From: Caldisericota bacterium
Lineage (GTDB): Bacteria > CG03 > B21-G15
Assembly (NCBI GenBank): GCA_003650255.1
Contig: QMOP01000064.1
Location: forward strand, 1 to 6,966
DNA: 6,966 nucleotides
Reading direction: 5' to 3'
The notes below the pieces were generated by a model. The model ran no database searches and was not told where the DNA came from. It saw only the letters and a list, made by a program, of their open reading frames with translations. The first letter of the stretch is position 1. Every line of letters begins with the position of its first letter. This document shows, in pieces, positions 1-6,454 of the stretch. A program made the position numbers and the translations under genes.

Positions 1-3000
1 ACAGAATATAATCCACCTCTAAAAATTTCTGTAATAAGGAGATGCTTGTTTTTGTCAAGTTCTGTTTTTAATCTTCTATAATTTTTTCCATCCCAGTAAA
101 ATATTCCAAGTTCCTCTGGTTTTAAATCTAACTCATCCACAATTCCATCATTATCCCTGTCATTGTAAAGAATTTTAAGTAAACTTACATTGTTATAGAA
201 AATATCAGGTTCAATTAAAACTGATATATATGGAGAAATACCCTTGTAGAAAGAAACATTTTCTGGATTAAATGTTATAGATATTTTTTGTTCTGAATCA
301 AATGTCCCTTGAGGAAACAAGATACTGGAATTTCCATCATAACTATTTCCATCATAAATTACAACCTCTTCTCCAACATAAGGGATAACAGCATCAAACT
401 TTTCAATAACATTTATTATACTTGAGGTCCCTTTTATAGAACTCTCCCCTTTTTCATAAACAGTAATAGAAAATGAACCTGACTTATTGAAAACTGCTCC
501 TGAAGGAAACTCCTTTATACCTTTATCCTGAGTTGAAAATTTGTAAGATAAAGGATAAAATGTTATTGAAGAATCACCTGAAAAGACAACCTCTTTTGCA
601 TAATCATAACAGAGAGTATGGGGATTAAGTGCTTTAACAGTAAAATTGAGTGGAACACCTTTAAGAATATAATCTGTTGAAACTAAAACCTCAAAATATG
701 TAGCAAAATCACTTGAGTATCTTGGAATTGAATAAACAATATTTGAAACAGGAGAAGTTGAATGATAAAAGTCAACCTCATCTATTGACTTAACAGCAAA
801 CCAGTATGTAACTCCCATTTTTAGACCTGTAATTGTAATACTTTCCTTTTCTCCTGGATTTTTCGGTGTAAGAGAAACAGGATAAGAGTAAGAAATACTC
901 CACCAATAAGTTAAATCTGATAGAGAAAATGTTGCATACTTTACAATATAAGAGGAAACTCTTTCATATTCAGGTAAATCATAAGGTGCAGTCCATGAAA
1001 GTATTATACTTCCAGATTCTACACCTGTTGATATGGATAAATCTGTAATTGAGGAAGGTGCAATTGAGTCAAAGTAAAATGAAACAGAGGATTTTGAGAC
1101 AGTAAAACTTGAAAGAATATTTCCATAAAAATCCTCTGCCCTTGCAAGAACTGTATGATAGTATCCAGAAGAAAAACTGAAAGTTGATGCATCCAAAAAC
1201 CAGCTTGTTGTTCCATTTGCAAGATACCATTTTCCCTCAATATTCACCTCAACCTTTTTAACTCCACCATAGTCATCAAATGATGTTCCAGAAATCTTTA
1301 AAAGTTTTCCATAAGAATAATTATTTTTTGGATCTAAGATATAGACATCAGGAGGAAGATTGTCCTCTCTTGAAAAACCTGTTGTTACATTTGAAAGAGA
1401 AGACCAGTTTGGAACCTCATCTCCTGCCTGAATCCTTATATAATAACTTGTTCCTGCTGTAAGACCTGTCAAAACATACACTTGCTTTTCTCCTGAAGTG
1501 TAAGAAGTTGAAAATTCAATAGAATAGGTAATAAAAGAAAAATCTGTTTTTGTTGATGCTTCTATCCTCCATCTTCCTCCAGAAACATTTCCTCTAAACC
1601 CATTATCACCTGGAGCCCGCCAGAAAATTTCTATTTCTCCAGGATTCTTTCCTGTTAAAGAATAAAGGTCTGTTATTCCTGCTGGTGGAACAGTATCTTT
1701 TGTTTTTGAATAAGTTATATTTGAAATCTCATTTAAATTTGGAACCTCATCTCCTGCTCTTATCCTTATATAATATGTTGTATCATTGAAAAGTCCTGTT
1801 ATAGTGAATGACTCATAATTTCCTCTCTGAGTAAGAGTAGAAAACTGAATTAAAAAATTTGAATAAAAACTTGTTGTTGAAGTATCAAAGAAGTATGTTG
1901 AAATGGAAATTTGATAAACTCCATTATAGGGTGCTTCATCCTCTATCCCCTCAGAATCTCCAGGTGCAATCCAGTAAAGTTCTATACATCCTGGAATGGA
2001 AGAAGTTTTTGAAGAAAGTGTTGTTATCCTTTCTGGAGGAGTTGCATCATAAGAATATGCTGAAATAGTTGAGGAGTAAGTGCTATAATGCCCTCTCCAG
2101 TCATTACATCTTATTTTAAAATAATATGTAAGATAATTTGTAAGTCCTGTAAGAAGAAAGGATGTATTTGGATGTTTTGTTGAAAAAATAAGAGAAAAAC
2201 CACCGTCAGGGTAAGTTGACATTTCAAGAAAATATCTTTCAATATCTATCTCCGGATTCTTATTCCACTCAATAAAAAGAGATTCATCTCCTGGTGTTAT
2301 ACCTTTCCATGTTGGAGATGAAGGGACTAAATCCTGAGCATAAGTCCATCTCTTTTTATTTACACCATCTGCTTCCCAGTATCCAAAATTGTATCCATCA
2401 TTTCCCCTTATTCCAAAATAATAAGTAACTCCTGGAATAAGTCCTGTTATACTTCTAATCTCCTCTTTTCCACCAACCTCAGGAGTCCATTCCTGGGAAA
2501 AAACAGGTGCTGAAAGAAATTCAGTGACATCCTTTATTAAGTTGTTAAGTGAAATTGAAGCATATCTTACATCATAAAAAACACATCTTCCAGAGGTTCC
2601 ATCATCTCCAGGTGCAGTCCATTTTAAAATTATCTCTCCATCAATATTTCCTGGAAGAGCAGTTAAATTTGAAATAGCGCATGGAGGAAAACTCTGTAAG
2701 AAAATTGATTTCTCTTCTGTCCAACCACTTACAGCAAAACCAGAATCAATTGCCCTTACCTGCCAGAAATATGTAACATCTTCTGGAAGGTCAACAAGTG
2801 TAATTCCTGGTGAATCATTGTAATTTGAAGGAGATTGAAATCCTATAAAAGGTGTAGCAATAACTCCACTTGCTATATTTGATGATTTTGAAACCATCCC
2901 CACTCTTATATAGTAATTTATACCTTCTTTTGGAGTATGGTCATCGTCAGGAGCATCCCAGAAAAGATGAAGTACTCCTCCTGAATATGTATGCTGAGGA

Positions 3001-4211
3001 CTGGATGGAATGGATGGAGAAAAGTTTTTTGTTGAAACTGTATTCTCATATAAAAGAGAAACTCCATTATAAGTTCCAGTATCCTGACCGCAATAAAATA
3101 AATCAAGGTCTCCATCATTATCAAAATCAGCCCATGCTCCAGCGACTCTCTGAAGTCCTTTTAAAATTTCCATTTTAATAAATTTCCCATCACTAAAAGA
3201 ATAAGAATAAATCCAGCTGGATGCTACCTCTTCACTTTCTCCAGATGTAAAGAAATCTCCATATCCATCATTATCATAATCACCCCAGACAATAACCCCA
3301 CCTCTTACTCCTGAAAACTGAGTGCTTATTACAAGATTGTAATTAGGTGGTCCCTGATTTTCATAAATTATTACAACCTTATCAGGGGTTCCTAAAAATC
3401 TATAACCACATAAACCAAGGTCAATATAACCATCCATATTGTAATCAAACCATGAAAGATAACTCTCACTTAAACCATAAAGTTCCTGACCAACTTCAAA
3501 CTCTCCATAACCAAGATTTTTATAAATAACAGTCCTTGTTGAAAGATTACCAGAATACTTACCAGAATTTCCAGTAACTGCAATATCAACCCATCCATCA
3601 TTGTTATAATCAGCACAGGCAATATTTCCATTTTGAAAACCCTCATCAAATAATTCTTTGATAACAAATCCTTTTCCTTCATTAACTTTATTTTCAAGCA
3701 AATAAAATTTAAGATAACTTGTTCCTGTCAAAAAGCCAGTTGCAAGAAGGTCTAAATCTCCATCAGAATCAATATCAACCCAGATACAGGAACTGTACTT
3801 TCCTATCTTTGGTCCTGTTGCATATTTCACAAAATATTTTCCTGCTTCTAATTTATTATTTCTATAAATTCCAAGAAAACCCTCTTCATTCTCATCATTT
3901 CCAGTTACAGCAACATCAACAAATCCATCTCCATCAAAATCACCAAGAGAGATTCTACCTGTTTTTATCCCTGGAAACCCCGGTGCTTTACCAGTAAAAT
4001 TTCCATTTCCATCATTCAAATAAAGAACAGAAGTAGGATCTCCATCACTTCCAATACCAATCAGAAAAAGATCTAAATCACCATCATTTTCGTAATCTGC
4101 CCAGGCACAATCTCCTTCATATACAGGAACAAAAGGAGGAGAGGAAGATTTCAAAATTAAAAATGAGGAAAAAAGTTTAATTTTCAAAAAGAACAAAAGA
4201 AGAAAAATCAT
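1..4211 (-). CDS. Giant exported FG-GAP beta-propeller / multi-FN3 protein, C-terminus outside window
   Basis: I translated this frame from the ATG at 4211 to base 1: 1403 codons without a stop, so the protein is larger than what is seen. Residues 1-24 are hydrophobic (IFLLLFFLKIKLFSSFLIL) and resemble a signal peptide. Residues about 30-395 hold seven FG-GAP/VCBS repeats, each with a DxDxDGxxD-type calcium loop. FN3 modules follow at about 400-506, 509-622, 624-720, 722-839, 840-945 and 1050-1163, with a bacterial Ig domain at about 950-1030. An invasin-like Ig module spans about 1172-1268. A ZU5-like stretch, one more acidic loop (about 1350-1360) and a YWDG segment (about 1372-1375) complete the visible part. 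The start overlaps the upstream pilin stop as TAATG with no good Shine-Dalgarno, suggesting coupled translation. A TTG at codon 9 (MKIKLFSSF) would give a more usual leader and cannot be excluded. The role is probably surface adhesion or binding; no catalytic motif was recognised. Confidence 0.9.
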   Translation of the reverse strand, partial: MIFLLLFFLKIKLFSSFLILKSSSPPFVPVYEGDCAWADYENDGDLDLFLIGIGSDGDPTSVLYLNDGNGNFTGKAPGFPGIKTGRISLGDFDGDGFVDVAVTGNDENEEGFLGIYRNNKLEAGKYFVKYATGPKIGKYSSCIWVDIDSDGDLDLLATGFLTGTSYLKFYLLENKVNEGKGFVIKELFDEGFQNGNIACADYNNDGWVDIAVTGNSGKYSGNLSTRTVIYKNLGYGEFEVGQELYGLSESYLSWFDYNMDGYIDLGLCGYRFLGTPDKVVIIYENQGPPNYNLVISTQFSGVRGGVIVWGDYDNDGYGDFFTSGESEEVASSWIYSYSFSDGKFIKMEILKGLQRVAGAWADFDNDGDLDLFYCGQDTGTYNGVSLLYENTVSTKNFSPSIPSSPQHTYSGGVLHLFWDAPDDDHTPKEGINYYIRVGMVSKSSNIASGVIATPFIGFQSPSNYNDSPGITLVDLPEDVTYFWQVRAIDSGFAVSGWTEEKSIFLQSFPPCAISNLTALPGNIDGEIILKWTAPGDDGTSGRCVFYDVRYASISLNNLIKDVTEFLSAPVFSQEWTPEVGGKEEIRSITGLIPGVTYYFGIRGNDGYNFGYWEADGVNKKRWTYAQDLVPSSPTWKGITPGDESLFIEWNKNPEIDIERYFLEMSTYPDGGFSLIFSTKHPNTSFLLTGLTNYLTYYFKIRCNDWRGHYSTYSSTISAYSYDATPPERITTLSSKTSSIPGCIELYWIAPGDSEGIEDEAPYNGVYQISISTYFFDTSTTSFYSNFLIQFSTLTQRGNYESFTITGLFNDTTYYIRIRAGDEVPNLNEISNITYSKTKDTVPPAGITDLYSLTGKNPGEIEIFWRAPGDNGFRGNVSGGRWRIEASTKTDFSFITYSIEFSTSYTSGEKQVYVLTGLTAGTSYYIRIQAGDEVPNWSSLSNVTTGFSREDNLPPDVYILDPKNNYSYGKLLKISGTSFDDYGGVKKVEVNIEGKWYLANGTTSWFLDASTFSFSSGYYHTVLARAEDFYGNILSSFTVSKSSVSFYFDSIAPSSITDLSISTGVESGSIILSWTAPYDLPEYERVSSYIVKYATFSLSDLTYWWSISYSYPVSLTPKNPGEKESITITGLKMGVTYWFAVKSIDEVDFYHSTSPVSNIVYSIPRYSSDFATYFEVLVSTDYILKGVPLNFTVKALNPHTLCYDYAKEVVFSGDSSITFYPLSYKFSTQDKGIKEFPSGAVFNKSGSFSITVYEKGESSIKGTSSIINVIEKFDAVIPYVGEEVVIYDGNSYDGNSSILFPQGTFDSEQKISITFNPENVSFYKGISPYISVLIEPDIFYNNVSLLKILYNDRDNDGIVDELDLKPEELGIFYWDGKNYRRLKTELDKNKHLLITEIFRGGLYS
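717..3014 (-). repeat. Tandem FN3 modules with one embedded bacterial Ig domain
   Basis: Six FN3-like modules share the strand-B Trp (LFWDAP, LKWTAP, IEWN, LYWIAP, FWRAP, LSWTAP). They also share the TGL...TYY(F/I)xIR strand-E/F signature and PP-type linkers (ATPPERITTL, TVPPAGITDL, SIAPSSITDL). Module length is about 95-115 residues. Between the fifth and sixth lies a different module (PPDVYILDP...GTSFDDYGGVKKVEV...ARAEDFYGN, split here for brevity) typical of bacterial Ig domains of the Big_7/Big_9 kind. The fourth and fifth modules are the most alike, including at the DNA level. Such arrays usually act as stiff spacers or as binding modules; which applies here is not shown by the sequence. 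Confidence 0.85.
3027..4124 (-). repeat. Seven FG-GAP/VCBS repeats, a probable seven-bladed calcium-binding propeller
   Basis: Seven protein repeats of about 51-56 residues are visible inside the giant gene. Each is centred on an acidic loop: DYENDGDLD (residue 39), DFDGDGFVD (about 91), DIDSDGDLD (about 146), DYNNDGWVD (about 201), DYNMDGYID (about 256), DYDNDGYGD (about 311) and DFDNDGDLD (about 362). Most are preceded by a Trp one or two residues upstream and followed by a short hydrophobic strand ending in Gly (LFLIG, VAVTG, LLATG, IAVTG, LGLCG). Seven repeats is the count of the integrin-alpha type FG-GAP propeller, so the unit looks complete and able to close. At the DNA level the loops show as recurring ccatcatt-type stretches on the plus strand. 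Confidence 0.9.
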
Positions 4212-5560
4212 TAATCTGGTTTTATTTCCTGCCAGGAAATAATCTCAATTCCTCCTGTTGAACCTTGCTGCCAGGGCAAATCCATAGGTATATCATCTGA
4301 ATGTTCAATTGTGATATTAGAGTTTATTGTTGATTCATCTCCAATCTCAACAATTCCTTTAATATTTACATTTGATTCAACTGTTGAGGTTGATTTTCCA
4401 AATATATATCCTTGAATATAAATATTTTGCCTCATCCATATATCATACTCGTCCCAGTCACCTCCAACAACAAGAAGATTCAACCTCGCATATCCATCAT
4501 AGACTCCATCAACATTCTGTCTTAACTCTATTCCATAATCAGCCTCTCCATCACTGACAATGAATGTCCCTTCACCAGTAAATGTAACATTAGAAACAAT
4601 CTTTATCCCTTCTGTAAAATTGTATATCTTTCCACCTGGATCCCAGTTACTTGCATTAAGTTCAAAAACATTATCTTTTGAATCCCAGCTCCATGCAGGA
4701 GTAAATCCTGGAATAGAAGTATAATTGGAAGGAGTCACAGTGTAATCAGCATTTGCAACAAGTGTTGCTGTATCAACACTTGGAACCTGAATAGGGTCTG
4801 TATCAGAAGAATTATCATTTTCAACTATTGTAACATTTGTCTTCTCAACAATATTTGTCTCATCATAAATTTGTGGTGTCGGATCAGAACCAGAATATGG
4901 AGGATGCTGGTTTGGAGAAAGGGAAGAGTTTCTTCTTGATTTTATATACTGTCCTGGTACTGCAACATGAAAATTTGTTCCTATTGAAATTGCAGGATCA
5001 TCCTTATCATAAGAGGTATATATTGAAGCATCTCCTTTTCCTGGCTCACTCTCTGTAATTGTGACATTACTTCCTATAACAATCTTTCTATTTGAACGAA
5101 TTGTCCCTCTTATCGTAACATTTGACTCAATTACCGCATCTCCTCCAAAAGCAAGAGCATGGGAAGGAACAGAAGGAAGAACTCTTACAACAACTCTTAA
5201 CTTTCTTCTTGCTTTCCATTTACTTTTTGAAGGAACATATCCAGTTGATTCAAGAGTATACTCATCTGAACCAGGTCCAGCAACTACACTAACCTCAAAC
5301 TCTCCTTCTCCATATTTTGTAAGTGAAATTGAGGAAGTATTGTCTTCTTTAAGTTCCGCAATTTTTCTCTCAATTCCTGCTTCGGCAATATAAAGTGCTT
5401 TTTCAGAAAGATTACCATAGGCTGACTGTCTTGATTCATATCTTACAAGTTGAACAAGTCCAAATGTAATCAAAGAAAGAATTATAAAAAGGAACATTGC
5501 CATAATAAATGTAATTCCTTTTTTTTCAGTAATTTGCTTTATAAGATGAAACCGTAACAT
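4211..5560 (-). CDS. PilX/GspK-like minor pilin with a repetitive, probably beta-solenoid C-terminal domain
   Basis: Encodes 449 residues from the ATG at 5560, chosen because AGGAGG lies 6 nt upstream; a start at 5632 would overlap the upstream pilin by over 100 nt. A class III prepilin leader ends in EKKG (Gly15), followed by a hydrophobic helix (about 16-38, ITFIMAMFLFIILSLITFG). The +5 residue after cleavage is Met, not the usual Glu, as in GspK-type tip pilins. LYIAEAGIERKI (about 56-67) is the AEAG motif common after the helix in PilX-like proteins. The large remainder carries six S/T-N-V/I-x-I/F motifs (residues about 146, 164, 241, 323, 396 and 414). The last 90 residues look like the polymer-like C-terminal domain of PilX-type proteins (DUF7305-like). 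It overlaps its upstream neighbour by 35 nt and the downstream giant gene by 1 nt, so it belongs to the operon. The prepilin call is strong; the solenoid fold is inferred. Confidence 0.85.
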   Translation of the reverse strand: MLRFHLIKQITEKKGITFIMAMFLFIILSLITFGLVQLVRYESRQSAYGNLSEKALYIAEAGIERKIAELKEDNTSSISLTKYGEGEFEVSVVAGPGSDEYTLESTGYVPSKSKWKARRKLRVVVRVLPSVPSHALAFGGDAVIESNVTIRGTIRSNRKIVIGSNVTITESEPGKGDASIYTSYDKDDPAISIGTNFHVAVPGQYIKSRRNSSLSPNQHPPYSGSDPTPQIYDETNIVEKTNVTIVENDNSSDTDPIQVPSVDTATLVANADYTVTPSNYTSIPGFTPAWSWDSKDNVFELNASNWDPGGKIYNFTEGIKIVSNVTFTGEGTFIVSDGEADYGIELRQNVDGVYDGYARLNLLVVGGDWDEYDIWMRQNIYIQGYIFGKSTSTVESNVNIKGIVEIGDESTINSNITIEHSDDIPMDLPWQQGSTGGIEIISWQEIKPD

Positions 5561-5918
5561 TTCTATCCTCCTTTCTTTCAGTCCATTCAACTTTAACCTC
5601 AATATTTTTAAGTAACCCTTGAGTAATTTCACTTACCCTTAATTTTCTTTTAAATAGTATACCTTCCACAAGTTCCTTTTCTCCATCATCACTCCATACC
5701 GGATAAAGTGGTGTAAGAACCGGGTCATCATAACTGAGTGATTTTAAATATTCAAGTCTATCTGTTGCCCAGTTATAAGCAAGAGATCTAAACTGGCTTC
5801 CCTTAACAGAAAGCATTGAATAAAAAAGAACCTGAACAAAAACAAGTAAAATAAAAGAAAGGATTGCTATACCAAGCAAAAGTTCAATATAAGAAATACC
5901 CATACTCTTCTTACTCAC
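5526..5918 (-). CDS. PilV/GspI-like minor pilin
   Basis: A 130-residue prepilin and the first gene of the minus-strand operon. The leader MSKKSMG is followed by ISYIELLLGIAILSF: cleavage after Gly7 would leave Glu at +5 (residue 12), the hallmark needed for methylation and pilus assembly. The hydrophobic helix runs to about residue 34. It is followed by YNWATDRLEYLKSL, matching the A-x-x-x-A-x-x-LE-x-L region of PilV and GspI. A C-terminal beta-strand pair (NIEVKVEWTERKEDRNVTVS) is also typical of that family. The start drawn is GTG at 5918, which gives a normal basic leader; the ATG at 5903 would leave only Met-Gly before cleavage. As part of a V/W/X trio it would sit at the pilus tip and help initiate assembly in the inner membrane. 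PilV versus GspI cannot be decided from sequence alone. Confidence 0.85.
   Translation of the reverse strand: MSKKSMGISYIELLLGIAILSFILLVFVQVLFYSMLSVKGSQFRSLAYNWATDRLEYLKSLSYDDPVLTPLYPVWSDDGEKELVEGILFKRKLRVSEITQGLLKNIEVKVEWTERKEDRNVTVSSYKANY
5567..5572 (-). promoter_or_regulatory. Shine-Dalgarno site for the PilX-like gene
   Basis: The minus strand reads AAAGGAGGATAGAAATG, a full AGGAGG core with a 6-nt spacer to the ATG at 5560. It lies inside the 3' end of the upstream pilin gene and decides the start: the longer in-frame start at 5632 has no reason to be used. It is the only strong Shine-Dalgarno in the window, which contrasts with the weak or absent sites of the neighbouring genes. Confidence 0.85.
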
Positions 5919-5926
5919 CCTTTACT

Positions 5927-5955
5927 ATTTTACCCTAAATTACTTTGATTGACAA
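5927..5955 (-). promoter_or_regulatory. Sigma-70-type promoter of the minus-strand pilin/adhesin operon
   Basis: On the minus strand TTGTCA (5955-5950, five of six consensus bases) and TAAAAT (5932-5927, five of six) are separated by exactly 17 nt. The expected start of transcription is about 5920-5919, only one or two bases before the GTG at 5918. The mRNA would then be nearly leaderless, or would start about 16 nt before the alternative ATG at 5903 with GGGTGAG as a weak ribosome-binding site. The -35 box shares base 5950 with that of the divergent promoter. Confidence 0.65.
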
Positions 5956-5973
5956 TAAAATTTTTTCTATAAT
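5945..5973 (+). promoter_or_regulatory. Sigma-70-type promoter placed for a leaderless pilin mRNA
   Basis: TTGATT (5945-5950, four of six consensus bases) and a perfect TATAAT (5968-5973) are separated by 17 nt. Transcription should start about seven bases further on, at 5980-5981, which is where the pilin ATG lies. There is no Shine-Dalgarno before that ATG, consistent with leaderless translation. A perfect TTGACA also occurs at 5949-5954, but its spacer of 13 nt is too short. Confidence 0.7.
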
Positions 5974-5980
5974 AAGCTTT

Positions 5981-6454
5981 ATGAAAAAAGGACTTACTCT
6001 TATAGAAACAATTGTTGTTATAGCAATTGCATTTGCTTTAATTTATGGAATTGTAAATGTCATGAAGAATTTATTTGACTCCTACTGGATTTCATCTGAT
6101 ACAGCAATAATTCAAAATATGGCAAGAACAGCAATAAATGAAATGACAAGGTTTATCAGACAATCCTCAAATCCTGTTACCGGAATTGACCCTGGAATAG
6201 GTGAAACAAAAACATATATTCAGTTTGTCTATGTTAAAGATGAAAGTGAAACAAGAAATATGAAATATTACAAAAATGGAAAAAAACTTATGAGAGTTGT
6301 TGATGGTTCAACAACAACACTCATCTCCAACTATCTTGACTCTATTTATTTTACCCACGTATCCTCATACGTTGTAAAAATTCAATCAATGACTTTAACA
6401 AAAGGAGATCAATCAATTACCCTGGATAAAACGATTTTCATAAGAAATCGTTAA
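5981..6454 (+). CDS. PilW/GspJ-like minor pilin
   Basis: Encodes 157 residues and is transcribed away from the other pilin genes. It opens with MKKG/LTLIETIVVIAIAFALI: cleavage after Gly4 leaves Leu at +1 and Glu at +5 (residue 9), a textbook prepilin. The helix runs to about residue 27. Next comes ARTAINEMTRFIRQSSNPV, the amphipathic region of PilW/GspJ, which usually reads as a run of small residues before a RxIRxAS-like motif. The C-terminal half alternates beta-strands (YIQFVYV, MKYYKNGKKLMRV, SIYFTHV) and ends in KTIFIRNR, the strand plus RN ending common in this family. The ATG at 5981 is preferred over a TTG at 5945 because the latter lies in the -35 box and would add a leader of no known kind. 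With the PilV- and PilX-like proteins it would complete a pilus-tip trio. GspH/FimU is the main alternative, but the length and ending favour W/J. Confidence 0.8.
   Translation: MKKGLTLIETIVVIAIAFALIYGIVNVMKNLFDSYWISSDTAIIQNMARTAINEMTRFIRQSSNPVTGIDPGIGETKTYIQFVYVKDESETRNMKYYKNGKKLMRVVDGSTTTLISNYLDSIYFTHVSSYVVKIQSMTLTKGDQSITLDKTIFIRNR
6430..6452. terminator. Small inverted repeat at the convergent gene ends, possible weak terminator
   Basis: AACGATTT (6430-6437) and AAATCGTT (6445-6452) are perfect complements of 8 bp around a 7-nt loop. The repeat lies within the last codons of the plus-strand pilin and touches the stop of the minus-strand barrel gene. On the minus strand the stem is followed by TTAT, on the plus strand by AAAATTT. 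The stem is AT-rich and the T-tract poor, so it may stop readthrough only weakly or not at all. Confidence 0.3.

Noticed and set aside
3470..3697. Minus-strand 75-residue open frame within the propeller (and similar ones at 1019-1240 and 2918-3124)
   Set aside because: Each is a shifted frame of the giant gene, whose own frame is open throughout and shows FG-GAP or FN3 motifs at the same place.
1..4211. Possible frameshift or pseudogene in the giant gene
   Set aside because: I read every codon of the frame from 4211 to base 3 and found no stop; domain order and spacing are continuous.
1280..5393. Plus-strand open frames opposite the minus-strand operon (for example 1280-1462, 2870-3178, 3719-3997, 5061-5393)
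   Set aside because: Their products are low-complexity Leu/His/Gln-rich or otherwise unlike any family and mirror clearly coding minus-strand sequence with recognisable domains; none has a ribosome site I trust.
5561..5632. Longer start of the PilX-like pilin at 5632, adding 24 residues
   Set aside because: It would overlap the upstream pilin by 107 nt and give an unusually long leader; the ATG at 5560 has a full AGGAGG 6 nt upstream.
5949..5973. Perfect TTGACA plus TATAAT pair
   Set aside because: The spacer is 13 nt, too short for sigma-70; TTGATT four bases earlier gives 17 nt.
5945..5980. TTG start at 5945 for the plus-strand pilin
   Set aside because: It falls in the predicted -35 box, and the ATG at 5981 gives a standard MKKG prepilin leader.
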